A stretch of 64,000 nt of DNA from Hyphomicrobiales bacterium (GTDB lineage: Bacteria > Pseudomonadota > Alphaproteobacteria > Rhizobiales > Rhizobiaceae). The first letter of the stretch is position 1. Each line of letters starts with the position of its first letter. Below, in pieces: positions 26,507-35,543 of this stretch. Below the pieces are notes generated by a model. That model was not told where the DNA came from and searched no databases. It worked only from the letters and a program-made list of their open reading frames with translations. Location: the NCBI GenBank assembly GCA_900471605.1, contig UCEY01000035.1, positions 1 to 64,000 on the forward strand, read 5' to 3'. The position numbers were made by a program, and so were the translations under genes.

Positions 26507-26944
26507 TCAGGCAACGCTCAGCGTCGCGGCGGCGAGCACCACGTAGCGCAGCGCCTTGCCGATGAAAACGAGGATCAGAAAGGTCGGCAGCGGCTCCTTC
26601 AGCACGCCGGCTGCGACCGTGATCGCGTCGCCGCCGATCGGCATCCAGCTCAAGAGCAGCGACCATTTTCCGTATTTACGGTACCAGGCCTGCGCCCTGT
26701 CCAGCTTCTCCCCGCTCACCGGAAACCACCGGCTGTCCCGAAAACGCTCGACGCCGCGCCCCAACAGCCAATTCACGGCGGCGCCCAGCGTGTTGCCGAT
26801 CGACGCCACCAGCAGCAGACCCGAGAGCGAATACCGGTCGCTCAGGATCAGGCCGACGAGAATTGCCTCCGACTGCATCGGAAAGATCGTCGCGGCGATG
26901 AAGGCGGCGGAGAAGAGCCCCGCATAGGCGGCAAGATCGAGCAT
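26507..26944 (-). CDS. YqaA-family membrane protein
   Basis: Membrane protein of 145 residues from the DedA/SNARE-associated family (PF09335), YqaA branch. Seen are the E-containing FPMQSEAILVGLIL, the GNTLGAAVNWLLGRG motif and W-x(2)-RYGKW-like YRKYGKWSLLLSWMPIGGD. The ATG at 26944 starts the family-like sequence; the frame extends to 26983. DedA proteins act as flippases or transporters of undecaprenyl phosphate and related lipids; YqaA function is not established. Confidence 0.87.
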   Translation of the reverse strand: MLDLAAYAGLFSAAFIAATIFPMQSEAILVGLILSDRYSLSGLLLVASIGNTLGAAVNWLLGRGVERFRDSRWFPVSGEKLDRAQAWYRKYGKWSLLLSWMPIGGDAITVAAGVLKEPLPTFLILVFIGKALRYVVLAAATLSVA

Positions 26945-26965
26945 GGGTCTCGGTATCTGTGGACA

Positions 26966-26994
26966 TGAAAAAGGGCGGATCAAAATCCGCCCTT
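26966..26994 (-). terminator. Rho-independent terminator of secDF
   Basis: On the minus strand, stem AAGGGCGGAT / ATCCGCCCTT with loop TTTG and a terminal T run, 22 bases after the secDF stop codon. Confidence 0.88.
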
Positions 26995-27015
26995 CCTTGC
27001 ATTTCGGGTGGTCGA

Positions 27016-29535
27016 TTAGGCCTTGGTGGCGTTTTCGACCTCTTCGGCAGCCGCCTCCGGCTTCTTGGCATGGCGTTTGCGCCAGTCGCCGAGAAAGAGC
27101 AGGATCGGGGCCGCGATGAACACCGACGATGCGCCGGCGACGAGGATGCCGAACGCCATCGGCACCGCGAAGCTTTCCACCGCGCTGCCGCCCCAGATCG
27201 CCATCGGCAGAAGCGACAGGAAGGCGGTGGCATTGGTGTAGAGGCTTCGGGCCAGCGTTTCGTTGATCGACTTGTCGATCAGTTCCCGCAGAGGCATCGA
27301 CTTGTAGAGCCGCATGTTTTCACGCATGCGGTCATAGACGACGACCTTGTCGTTGACCGAATAACCGACCATCGTCAGCACCGCCGCGATCGCCGTGAGG
27401 TTAAAGTCGAGGCCGGTGATGGCGAAGAAGCCCACCAGCTTGGTGACGTCGAGCACCAGGGTGACGATGGCGCCGACCGCGAACGGCCATTCGAACCGCA
27501 CCCAGATGTAGATCAGCATCGCGACGCTGGCGATGAAGACCGACAGGAAGCCGGCAATGGCAAGCTCGCCCGAGACCTTCGGGCCGATGACGTCGGTGCC
27601 CTGGACGGTGGCGGTGGAGTCGATCTTGACGACCTCGTCCTTCAGCTTGGTGACGGCCGCCGTCTGCGCCTCTTCGCCGCCTTCCTGACGCTGGGCGCGC
27701 ACCAGGATGGTGTTCGGATCGCCAAAAGACTGCAGCGTGATTTCGCCGAGGTCGAGCGTGTTCAGACCCTCGCGGAACTTGGCGAGGTCGGCGGGACCTT
27801 GCGTCTTGACGGACATCTGGATGCCGCCGCGGAAATCGACGCCGTAGTTCAGGCCCGGATAGAAGAACAGCCCGACCGAGGCGATCGACAGGATGGCGGA
27901 GACCGCCACGCCGAAGAAGCGCGCCTTCATGAACTGGATGTGCTTGTCATAGGGGCTGAACGGGATCAGCGGCCGGATGTTCAAGACCTTCAGCTTGAAG
28001 CGGCGGGTCAGCGCGATCATCGTGACGCGGACGAAGGCGACCGACGTGAACATCGAGATGATCAGGCCGAGACCCATGGTGACGGCAAAACCGCGCACCG
28101 GACCAGAGCCGAAGTAGAACAGGATGGCCGCCGCGATGAGTGCGGTCATGTTGCCGTCGACGATGGTCGAATAGGCGCGGTTGAAACCGACGTCGATGGC
28201 GGCGAAGGCGCCGCGGCCTTTACGCGTTTCTTCTCGGATACGCTCGTTGATCAGCACGTTGGCGTCGACGGCAAGGCCGATACCGAGAACGATACCGGCG
28301 ATACCGGGCAGCGTCAGCGTCGCGCCGACCAGCGTGAGCGCCGAGAACGTCAGGATGGTGTGGATCAGCAGCGCGACGTTCGCGAGGATGCCCCAGGTGC
28401 CGTAGAGGACCAGGATAAAGACGGCGACGAGGACGAAGCCGACGAGGCCGGAATAAAGGCCCATCTGGATCGCGTCGGCGCCGAGATCGGCGCCAACGGT
28501 GCGTTCTTCGATGACGGTAAGCTTGGCCGGCAGTGCGCCGGCGCGCAGCAGTGCTGAGAGCGTATTGGCTTCCGACACCGAGAAGCCGCCGGAGATCTGA
28601 CCCGAGCCGCCGGTGATCGGCGTGCGGATGACCGGCGCGCTCAGCACCTTGTTGTCGAGCACGATCGCGAAGGGACGGCCGACATTCTGCTGGGTGATCT
28701 GGGCAAAGCGGTTGGCGCCGGCCGAATCGAAGCGGAAGTTGACGACCGGCTCGTTGGTCTGCTGATCGAAGGCGGCGCGGGCATCCGTCAGCCGGTCGCC
28801 GGAAAGCTCGACGCGGTCGAGGACCGGATACTGGTTGCCACGCTCGTCGGCGAGCATGGTGACGCCGGCCTCGCCCTGCTGGCCGAGGAGATGGAAGCTC
28901 ATCTTGGCGGTCGAGCCGAGAAGCTGGCGCAGACGCGTCGGATCCTGTTCGCCCGGAAGCTGGACGAGAACGCGGTCGGAGCCGATGCGCTGGATGGTCG
29001 GTTCGGCGACGCCCACCTGGTCAACGCGCTGGCGGATGATCTCGAGCGACTGATCGACTGCGGCGGTGATGTGCGAATTGATGCCGGCTTCGGTCTGGGC
29101 GACCGAGATCGTATTGTCGGAAGGCGTGGTGATCGCGAGATCGCTGGCACCGACGGTGGTGCCGAAGCTGACCGGGTTGGAAAGGGTCTGGAGTTCGGTG
29201 ACCGCTGCACCACGCTGGGCAGCGTCGCGCAGCGCGACCGTCACGGTATCGCCGGTGCGACGGATCGCGGTGGTCGTGATGTTCTTTTCGCGCAATACGC
29301 GGCGGGATTCCTGAAGCAGGCTTTGGACGCGTTCGTTGATCAGGTCGGCCCGGTCGACTTCCAGCACGAGATGCGAGCCGCCGCGCAGGTCGAGGCCGAG
29401 CGAGACGCGGCTGTGCGGCAGCCAGGCGGGAAGGCGGTCAAGCGTCGACTGCGGAATGACGTTCGGCAGCGCCACCAGAATGCCGAGGAAGATGATGGCG
29501 AGATAGGTCGTCACCAGCCACGGGGAATTTCTCAT
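27016..29535 (-). CDS. secDF: Protein translocase subunits SecD and SecF, fused
   Basis: Single 839-residue SecDF protein, which uses the proton gradient to drive late steps of protein export through SecYEG. Residues to about 500 are SecD: TM1, the large periplasmic P1 domain (LGLDLRGGSHLVLEVD at its base), then helices with GIGLAVDANVLINERIREE. The rest is SecF: GVDFRGGIQMSVKT and YSVNDKVVVYDRMREN. Fusion is common in rhizobia. A terminator follows the gene. The upstream small membrane-protein gene is on the same strand. Confidence 0.96.
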   Translation of the reverse strand: MRNSPWLVTTYLAIIFLGILVALPNVIPQSTLDRLPAWLPHSRVSLGLDLRGGSHLVLEVDRADLINERVQSLLQESRRVLREKNITTTAIRRTGDTVTVALRDAAQRGAAVTELQTLSNPVSFGTTVGASDLAITTPSDNTISVAQTEAGINSHITAAVDQSLEIIRQRVDQVGVAEPTIQRIGSDRVLVQLPGEQDPTRLRQLLGSTAKMSFHLLGQQGEAGVTMLADERGNQYPVLDRVELSGDRLTDARAAFDQQTNEPVVNFRFDSAGANRFAQITQQNVGRPFAIVLDNKVLSAPVIRTPITGGSGQISGGFSVSEANTLSALLRAGALPAKLTVIEERTVGADLGADAIQMGLYSGLVGFVLVAVFILVLYGTWGILANVALLIHTILTFSALTLVGATLTLPGIAGIVLGIGLAVDANVLINERIREETRKGRGAFAAIDVGFNRAYSTIVDGNMTALIAAAILFYFGSGPVRGFAVTMGLGLIISMFTSVAFVRVTMIALTRRFKLKVLNIRPLIPFSPYDKHIQFMKARFFGVAVSAILSIASVGLFFYPGLNYGVDFRGGIQMSVKTQGPADLAKFREGLNTLDLGEITLQSFGDPNTILVRAQRQEGGEEAQTAAVTKLKDEVVKIDSTATVQGTDVIGPKVSGELAIAGFLSVFIASVAMLIYIWVRFEWPFAVGAIVTLVLDVTKLVGFFAITGLDFNLTAIAAVLTMVGYSVNDKVVVYDRMRENMRLYKSMPLRELIDKSINETLARSLYTNATAFLSLLPMAIWGGSAVESFAVPMAFGILVAGASSVFIAAPILLFLGDWRKRHAKKPEAAAEEVENATKA

Positions 29536-29630
29536 GTTTCTAATCCTGCTGAGCCCATGATACGCGCGGGGGCGATCGGCATGGGCGGCCTTAATTGGTG
29601 ATCATGGGAGCGCCACGGGGCGCGGTCGTC

Positions 29631-30038
29631 TCAGGCGCGCGCCGGCGGCGCGCGCGGGAGCGACCCGTGCCAGAACGGCGAGGTTGCCGGATCGGAAGAC
29701 TGTTTGGACGCAAAGGCCGATGCGAAAACCGGAAAGCTGATTTCGATGGCGCGGGCTTCCAGCGCGCCGCCGGCCGTCTGCCAATGAGCGCCCGTACCAT
29801 CCTTGCGGTCCATGGCGGCAAGTGCGCGCAAGGGTTCGCGCTTAGTCAGGTGCGGCGTGTCGTTGCTTTTGTCGGCCGAGACGGCGCCGCGAGGGAACTG
29901 CACGTCCTTGACGACGCCGGAGAGCAGGCCGAACAGGGCGGCGATCAGCAGGGCAGCGGCAAAAACCGGCCAGCGCGACAGGAGGCTTTCCTGTCGACGT
30001 CCGTTTCTCGTCCGCTTGTCCCGCGGAAACAGCGCCAT
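29631..30038 (-). CDS. Hypothetical single-pass membrane protein
   Basis: Unrecognised 135-residue frame upstream of secDF on the same strand. The second ATG of the frame (30038) has GGAG 9 bases upstream. A basic N-terminus (FPRDKRTRNGRR) is followed by one membrane helix (WPVFAAALLIAALFGLLSG) and a polar, low-complexity periplasmic-type region with no cysteine. The long frame on the opposite strand (29595-30767) looks like a shadow. Supported by its start signal and membrane helix only; no family known to me. Confidence 0.45.
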   Translation of the reverse strand: MALFPRDKRTRNGRRQESLLSRWPVFAAALLIAALFGLLSGVVKDVQFPRGAVSADKSNDTPHLTKREPLRALAAMDRKDGTGAHWQTAGGALEARAIEISFPVFASAFASKQSSDPATSPFWHGSLPRAPPARA

Positions 30039-30242
30039 CCGCATCAGCTCCGGAGCGTTAGAAAATCCCGAAGTCCTTGCTTCGGAACGGAATGCCGCCT
30101 TCTAAAGGAGAGGCTTACCGGGGTCAATCTCCAGCGTGGGGAGCGTAAGCGCAGATTGCGGCGGTATTTGCGCCGATCACAACATTCAGCGCCTCAAGAC
30201 CTCGTTGGTCGGTCTGCCGGGACGCGGCCAGGCGGGACGCTC

Positions 30243-30764
30243 CTACTTGTGGATCGGGTCCTTCCACAACACCTCTTCCGGCTTCTCGATAGGTTCTATG
30301 TCGAGATTGACCACGACCGGGTCCTGGCCGGAGCGGCAGAGGACGCATTCCAGCGTCTCGTCGGGGCTGGCGTTGATCTCCTGATGCGGCACATAGGGCG
30401 GCACGTAGATGAAATCGCCGGGGCCAGCTTCGGCGACGAATTCGAGATTGTCGCCCCAGCGCATCCGCGCTTTTCCCTTCAACACGTAGATGATGCTTTC
30501 GAGATCGCCGTGGTGATGGGCGCCGGTCTTGGCGTTGGCGTGGATGGTGACCGTTCCGGCCCAGATCTTTTCGGCGCCCGCGCGGGCGTTGTTGATCGCG
30601 GTCGCGCGGTTCATGCCGGGGGTCTGGGCGGTGTTGGGATCGAGCGAATTGCCGGGAATGACCTTCACGCCGTGCTCGCGCCAATCGACGTGGGAATGAC
30701 CGTCATGGTCATTGTCATGAGGGTGATGATGATCGTCGTGGCTATGGCTCAAGATCGTTCTCAT
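30243..30764 (-). CDS. Cupin protein with histidine-rich N-terminus
   Basis: Single-domain cupin of 173 residues. Metal-binding cupin motifs are seen: GAHHHGDLESIIYVLKG (motif 1 with HH and E) and PGDFIYVPPYVPHQEIN (motif 2 with His). The first 26 residues hold a histidine/aspartate cluster (HSHDDHHHPHDNDHDGHSH) that would bind transition metals such as zinc or nickel. Enzyme class (dioxygenase, isomerase or sensor) is not assignable. The gene stands alone. Confidence 0.82.
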   Translation of the reverse strand: MRTILSHSHDDHHHPHDNDHDGHSHVDWREHGVKVIPGNSLDPNTAQTPGMNRATAINNARAGAEKIWAGTVTIHANAKTGAHHHGDLESIIYVLKGKARMRWGDNLEFVAEAGPGDFIYVPPYVPHQEINASPDETLECVLCRSGQDPVVVNLDIEPIEKPEEVLWKDPIHK

Positions 30765-31059
30765 TGACTGGGACGGGGCTCACCAGCTCTCGCGAGCAGG
30801 GGGTCCGCGAGCCCCTAACCGGCGTCATGCCGGCTGGAGGCCACGTAGCTTTGCTTGGAGAACATGATCAATGGGAACGGCCCAAATGTCAAAGGCTTGG
30901 TGAGCGAAGGGTAACTTTCCTGTGTCAAATCAAGACACTATCGCATTTGTGCGATCTCCGTTACCCTCTCCCGCGTGAGGCGCGGACCAAGCTGCTGCCT
31001 GCCGTTGCAACACGAATGGGGATGGCGATCACCACCCGGATCGGGGTCCTGACGGAAGC

Positions 31060-31683
31060 TTATACGCCCTGGATGAGCGGCAGGACTTCGATCGAGCCCT
31101 GATAGATCATGTCGAGCGCGACATAGACGATGACGGCCAGGCCCAGATAGGCGATCCAGCGGAACCGGGACAGGAGCTTGGCGACGAAGTTGGCAGCAAC
31201 CCCCATCAGCGCGATCGAGACGACCAGGCCGATGATCAGCACCGTCGAATGCTCCTTGGCGGCGCCGGCGACGGCCAGCACGTTGTCGAGCGACATGGAG
31301 ACGTCGGCGACGACGATCTGGGTGGCCGCCTGGAAAAATGTCTTCTCGGCGGCCCTTTCCTTCGCTTCGGCGGCGGCATGGGCATCGTCACCCTGGCCTT
31401 CGCGCAGTTCGCTCCACATTTTCCAGCAGACCCAGGCCAGCAGCAATCCACCGGCAAGCTGAAGCCCCTTGATCGCCAGGAGGTAGGTGGCGATGACCGC
31501 GAACACGAGGCGCAGCACGGTTGCCGCCGTGATCCCGAACAGGATCGCCTTCTTGCGAAGCGCGGCAGGAAGACCGGCGGCGGCAAGGCCGATGACGATG
31601 GCATTGTCGCCGGAAAGAACGAGGTTGATGGCAATGACCTCGAGAAGAGCCGCAAAGCCGGCCGCGGTGAAGAGTTCCATCAT
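31060..31683 (-). CDS. TerC-family (YjbE-type) membrane protein
   Basis: TerC-family integral membrane protein of 207 residues with about seven helices. The two acidic motifs characteristic of the family are present: NLVLSGDNAIVIGLA and VVADVSMSLDNVLAVAGA. Family members are implicated in metal ion (manganese, calcium) efflux and metalation of exported proteins. I looked for the manganese yybP-ykoY riboswitch upstream and did not find its conserved core. Confidence 0.9.
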   Translation of the reverse strand: MMELFTAAGFAALLEVIAINLVLSGDNAIVIGLAAAGLPAALRKKAILFGITAATVLRLVFAVIATYLLAIKGLQLAGGLLLAWVCWKMWSELREGQGDDAHAAAEAKERAAEKTFFQAATQIVVADVSMSLDNVLAVAGAAKEHSTVLIIGLVVSIALMGVAANFVAKLLSRFRWIAYLGLAVIVYVALDMIYQGSIEVLPLIQGV

Positions 31684-32025
31684 GAAGCGTGAACCTGAAT
31701 AGGGGAGTGGATGAGGGTGGAAGGCTGAATTGATCTTCTAGTCACTTTTTCGTGGGGATTGGTACAGGATATTTCAGGGCGCTTGGCAAGCGGATTTTCA
31801 TTCTGTCAAACGGCATTATCCATTATCGAAGGACAGGGCGCCAACAGGATGACAAATGCCCCCGGTAATAGCTTGTTTACTCCCGGTTAAGTTCCACTTG
31901 TCGCGACTCACCTGTCTCCTATATGGCCTCTCGGCGGAGCGTGTCCCCACCTTGCCGCGTCGTGGAGCGGATTTCTTGCTTTTTGAGGCCAGGGGGCAAG
32001 CGTCCGAAGGATGAAGGAGACGTTC
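31684..32025. other. Intergenic region between TerC and receiver genes
   Basis: Gap of about 340 bases between divergent genes. It holds a weak hairpin CGCTT-GGC-AAGCG (31780-31792) followed by GATTTTC. I see no tRNA or clear small RNA. Promoters for both flanking genes must lie here but no consensus is obvious. Confidence 0.4.
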
Positions 32026-32391
32026 ATGGCGCAGAAAGCTGTTGTCCTCGTCGTCGAGGATGAACCGCTGATCCGATTCACCACGCTCGATGCGCTGGAG
32101 GAGGTCGGACACCAGGTGCTGGAGGCAGGCAATGCCGACGAGGCCATGGTGCTGTTCCGCAATCGCGCCGATATCGATATCGTCTTTACCGACGTCAACA
32201 TGGCGGGTTCCATGGATGGCATCCAGCTTGCCCAGCGCATCCGCGCGATCCGGCCGAGCATCGGCATCATCATCACGTCGGGCGTCGTCAGCCTCGACCC
32301 GATGCTGCTGCCCACCAATACGGTTTTTCTGCCGAAACCCTATCAGCACGACCTGCTGCTTTCCTCGATCCACGAAATGATGCCCGGCTGA
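32026..32391 (+). CDS. Single-domain response regulator (CheY-like)
   Basis: Stand-alone receiver of 121 residues. Acidic pocket EDE (VVEDEPLIRF), phospho-acceptor Asp in IVFTDVNMAGSMDG, Thr/Ser switch in IIITSGV and conserved Lys in FLPKPY are all intact, so it should be phosphorylatable. The ATG at 32026 has AAGGAG 7 bases upstream; an ATG at 32011 precedes that site. No output domain and no kinase nearby, as with the many orphan rhizobial receivers. Confidence 0.9.
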   Translation: MAQKAVVLVVEDEPLIRFTTLDALEEVGHQVLEAGNADEAMVLFRNRADIDIVFTDVNMAGSMDGIQLAQRIRAIRPSIGIIITSGVVSLDPMLLPTNTVFLPKPYQHDLLLSSIHEMMPG

Positions 32392-32473
32392 ACGTCGGCA
32401 GGCCGAAGGCGGCCCGCGGAACCAAGTGAGCCCGCTCGCGGTTATTTCCTCCGATCAACCGGAGGAGTTACAG

Positions 32474-32773
32474 ATGCTGACGAGGCTTATCGCATTTTCC
32501 GCCATCGCGCTTTCGGCCGCACCCGTCCTGGCCCAGACGTCCGGCACGGGCGCCACGACCTTGCCCGGGACTGCGACAACCACCACGCCCGATGCCAATT
32601 CCGGCGTCTCGACGGGCACGACGCTTCCCGGCGTCACCGATCCCACGACGACCAACAGCACCACGGGCACCGTCGACCAGGAAGATCATTGCCAGCCGCC
32701 GGGGACGCCGAGCAATACCAATCCGAGCGCCGAGCTTCCAACGCTGCCGCGCCCTGAACAGGCTTGCAACTGA
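32474..32773 (+). CDS. Small secreted threonine-rich protein
   Basis: Exported protein of 99 residues. Signal peptide MLTRLIAFSAIALSAAPVLA, then a Thr/Gly/Pro-rich low-complexity region (repeats of TTLPG and GTTLPGV) ending with two cysteines (EDHCQPPG and PEQACN) that could pair. GGAGGAG precedes the ATG at 32474. Orphan of unknown function; small Thr/Pro-rich secreted proteins of this type are frequent in rhizobia. Confidence 0.72.
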   Translation: MLTRLIAFSAIALSAAPVLAQTSGTGATTLPGTATTTTPDANSGVSTGTTLPGVTDPTTTNSTTGTVDQEDHCQPPGTPSNTNPSAELPTLPRPEQACN

Positions 32774-32803
32774 CAGGGACCGCGAAAACGCCTTTACTCT
32801 TCG

Positions 32804-32832
32804 TCAATCTCTATTAAGTTGGTAGAGATTGA
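32804..32832. repeat. Perfect inverted repeat upstream of flavoprotein gene
   Basis: Arms TCAATCTCTA and TAGAGATTGA with a 9-base loop, 94 bases before the FAD-protein start and 30 bases after the secreted-protein stop. It may be a hairpin in the transcript or an operator. No T run follows. Confidence 0.5.
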
Positions 32833-32925
32833 AGCGACCAGCGGAAGCAGATCCAAGTCCTGCTCCCGCAGCTTCCAAGACAGCCTTTCGCCCCAGATCA
32901 ACCAAGGACGAGGAGTGTGTGCTTG

Positions 32926-34311
32926 ATGACCTATGATGTCGCCGTCGTCGGTTCCGGTTTTTCGGCAATCGCGCTTACCATCAACCTCCTGCGTTTCCTG
33001 CCGTCCTCTGCTTCGATCGCCGTGGTCGGCGACGACCCGGGCTTCGGGCGGGGCACGGCCTACCGCACCGAATTCTACCTGCACCGGCTCAATGTCCCGG
33101 CGGCCCGGATGAGCGTGTTTCCGGATCGCCCGGACGATTTCGTCGAATGGCTGCGGCGTCAGGGCAGGGCGGCCTTTCCGGAGGATTTTGCCTCGCGGGG
33201 CGACTACGGCCTCTATCTGCGCGACACGCTGGCCTCGCTGCTGAGGCCCCGCGAGCGGCGCGCGCATGTGGATTTCATCCGGGCCAAGGCGACCGCCTGC
33301 GTTCAGTGCGAGCGGGACGGGATCGTCTTTCATCTCGACAATGCCGGTGAACTGCGGGCCCGCACCGTCATTCTGGCGCTCGGCGTCGGCAATGCCGACC
33401 TGCCTTTGCCGAAGGATCGCATCGATCCCGGCCTCGGCTCCCGAATCGTCGACAATCCTTGGCGGCTCGGGTGGCTGTCGCGTCTTGGCCGCACCGACGA
33501 GGTCTGTATCTTCGGATCCGGCCTGACGATGATCGACCAGGTGCTGTCGCTGCGCGCCCAAGGACATCGGGGCCGCATCCATGTCCTGTCCCGGCGCGGA
33601 CTGGTGCCGCATCCGCACCCGACCCGACGCGCCACTCCCGTCGCTCCGGACCTGCCCGAGAGCAGAGAGATCAGCACGCTCTTGCATACCCTGCGGCGGC
33701 AGGTGGAGAACGGGGCCGACTGGCGCGGCGTGGTTGACGGACTGAGGCCGCAGACCCAGGCCCTGTGGCAGGGGCTAGGCGTCGATCAGCGCTCCCGTTT
33801 CCTTCGGCATGCGCTTGCCTGGTGGAACATCCACCGCCACCGTATCGCCCCGGAAGTGTTCGCCCGCTTCAACGCGCTCCTGAAGGATGGCACGGTGACC
33901 GTGCATGCCGGTTTCCTCCGCTCGATCGGCAGGGATGGCGCCGGTGCGAGCGTCCATTTCAGGCGCCGCGGCACGCAGGACCACGTTTCCTTCCACGCGG
34001 ATTGGATCGTCAATTGCACCGGCATGGAGCGCGCCGGCATCGGCCATTCGCCGCTGCTGACCGAGATGAGGAACCGGGAGATGATCGCAATGGACGAACT
34101 CGGGCTTGGTATTTCCGTCGATAGGCAATCCCGCGTTCTCGATCCGGATGGCCGGCCACAGCCCGGCCTGTTTGCGGCCGGGGCGCTGACCGCGGGCCAG
34201 TTCTGGGAGATCACGGCTGTGCCGGATATCCGCGTGCAGGCCAAGGCGCTTGCCGAGACGATCGCGGCCGAAATCGCCCGGACGGCGCCGCGGCCTGCCC
34301 GCATCGCGTGA
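32926..34311 (+). CDS. FAD/NAD(P)-binding protein (YdhS-like)
   Basis: Flavoprotein of 461 residues. The Rossmann motif VAVVGSGFSAIALTIN starts the protein; a second nucleotide-binding region (VCIFGSGLTMIDQVLSLR) and DQSW-like middle part match the FAD-NAD(P)-binding family PF13454, and PGLFAAGALTAGQFWE is the C-terminal FAD contact. The ATG at 32926 is 10 bases after AGGAG; a GTG at 32917 overlaps that site. Substrate is unknown; family members include uncharacterised YdhS and siderophore-like hydroxylase relatives. Confidence 0.82.
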   Translation: MTYDVAVVGSGFSAIALTINLLRFLPSSASIAVVGDDPGFGRGTAYRTEFYLHRLNVPAARMSVFPDRPDDFVEWLRRQGRAAFPEDFASRGDYGLYLRDTLASLLRPRERRAHVDFIRAKATACVQCERDGIVFHLDNAGELRARTVILALGVGNADLPLPKDRIDPGLGSRIVDNPWRLGWLSRLGRTDEVCIFGSGLTMIDQVLSLRAQGHRGRIHVLSRRGLVPHPHPTRRATPVAPDLPESREISTLLHTLRRQVENGADWRGVVDGLRPQTQALWQGLGVDQRSRFLRHALAWWNIHRHRIAPEVFARFNALLKDGTVTVHAGFLRSIGRDGAGASVHFRRRGTQDHVSFHADWIVNCTGMERAGIGHSPLLTEMRNREMIAMDELGLGISVDRQSRVLDPDGRPQPGLFAAGALTAGQFWEITAVPDIRVQAKALAETIAAEIARTAPRPARIA

Positions 34312-34428
34312 TGGGGCGTTCCGTGAGCATGATTTTCTCCTGACGGAGTATCTGCGGCAGGTTCCTTGCTTTCATGCTGCGGCATCGACGCTAATCTTGA
34401 GCAAGTCATTGCGCCGAAAGGAATTTAC

Positions 34429-34980
34429 ATGGCCCTGAAACTCGTCGGCCTCGCGGGCAGCTATAATCGTCCTTCCAAGACTTTTGCGCTGGTCAATCAC
34501 ATCGCTTCGATCGCGGGCGAGCGATATGGGTTCGACACCACGGTCCATGACCTCGCCGATGTCGGGCCGTCGCTCGGCCAGGCGCAGCGTCAGGGCGATC
34601 TCGACGAGGCAGCCGCCAAGGTGCTGGCCGATGTCGTCGAGGCCGATTTCCTGATTGTCGGCTCGCCGACCTACAAGGGCAGCTATCCGGGGCTCTTCAA
34701 ACACTTCATCGATCTGATCGATCCGGAACAGCTGCGCGCCAAACCGATCTTGATCACCGCCACCGGCGGCGGCGACCGGCATGCGCTGATGGTCGAACAT
34801 CAGCTTCGGCCGCTCTTCGGGTTCTTCATGGCCCATACCCTGCCGACCGCCGTCTACGCGTCCGATCGCGATTTCGCCGACTACCGCATCGTCTCCGAGG
34901 CATTGCAGCAGCGGATCGGCTTTGCCGTCGAGGAGCTCGCCGCCTTCTTTCCGGTCCGCCAACTCGCTGCCGCGGAGTAA
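34429..34980 (+). CDS. NADPH-dependent FMN reductase
   Basis: Flavodoxin-fold FMN reductase of 183 residues. The phosphate loop GSYNRPSKTFALV and the loop SPTYKGSYPGLFKHFIDL bind FMN, as in SsuE/MsuE flavin reductases that feed reduced FMN to sulfonate or other monooxygenases. AAAGGA lies 6 bases before the ATG. No monooxygenase gene is adjacent. A UPF0303 gene follows downstream on the same strand. Confidence 0.87.
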   Translation: MALKLVGLAGSYNRPSKTFALVNHIASIAGERYGFDTTVHDLADVGPSLGQAQRQGDLDEAAAKVLADVVEADFLIVGSPTYKGSYPGLFKHFIDLIDPEQLRAKPILITATGGGDRHALMVEHQLRPLFGFFMAHTLPTAVYASDRDFADYRIVSEALQQRIGFAVEELAAFFPVRQLAAAE

Positions 34981-35040
34981 CTTTACTTTCGGCCGCTTTG
35001 CCGTCATCAATCCCCGCAATCGTGATGCGGAGGAAAAGGC

Positions 35041-35532
35041 ATGACCATCGAAGAAGACATGGCGAAGATCGCGGAGCAGGAGAAGGCGCTGGTCTTCGAC
35101 CGGTTCGACCTGACGACCGCCTGGGATCTCGGTTCGCTGCTTCGGCACATGGCCGTCGAGCGCGGGCTGAGCGTGGTCATCGACGTGCAGCTGCATTCGA
35201 TGTCGGCCTTCTACACGGCTCTGCCGGGCACCACCGCGGACAACGAGAACTGGGTGCGCCGCAAGCGCAATCTCGTGCTCCGTTTCTTCCAGTCCAGCTA
35301 CGCGATCGGACGGAAGCTGGAGCTGCAGGGCGACACGGTGGATAACCGGTACGGCATTTCCTCGATCGACCACGCCCCGCATGGCGGCAGCTTCCCGATC
35401 AAGGTTGCCGGCAGCGGGTGCATCGGGGCGGTGACGGTTTCCGGCCTGCCGCAGCGTGACGATCATAATATGGTGGTCGAGGCCCTTGCCCGGATGCTGG
35501 GCAAGGATATCTCCGCACTCCGTCTCGACTGA
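35041..35532 (+). CDS. UPF0303/heme-degrading-domain protein
   Basis: Protein of 163 residues of the UPF0303 family, annotated by homology as heme-degrading-domain (HbpS/GlcG-like fold). Characteristic stretches are VIDVQLHSMSAFYTALPG, NENWVRRKRNLVLRF and the VSGLPQRDDHNMVVEAL ending. AGGAAAAGGC precedes the ATG. The DUF924 gene starts 11 bases after the stop, so the two are co-transcribed. Biochemical role not established. Confidence 0.87.
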   Translation: MTIEEDMAKIAEQEKALVFDRFDLTTAWDLGSLLRHMAVERGLSVVIDVQLHSMSAFYTALPGTTADNENWVRRKRNLVLRFFQSSYAIGRKLELQGDTVDNRYGISSIDHAPHGGSFPIKVAGSGCIGAVTVSGLPQRDDHNMVVEALARMLGKDISALRLD

Positions 35533-35543
35533 GGAGATAGGTC

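Noticed and set aside
26959..28557. Long plus-strand open frame (532 codons) opposite secDF
   Set aside because: Antisense to a well-supported secDF; composition is Asp/Arg/His-rich as expected for the complement of a GC-rich gene, with no motif.
29595..30767. 390-codon plus-strand frame
   Set aside because: Overlaps the cupin gene in antisense and shows no family features; it looks like a shadow.
31684..31800. Possible yybP-ykoY manganese riboswitch before the TerC gene
   Set aside because: The conserved GGGGAGUA-type core was not found on the minus strand.
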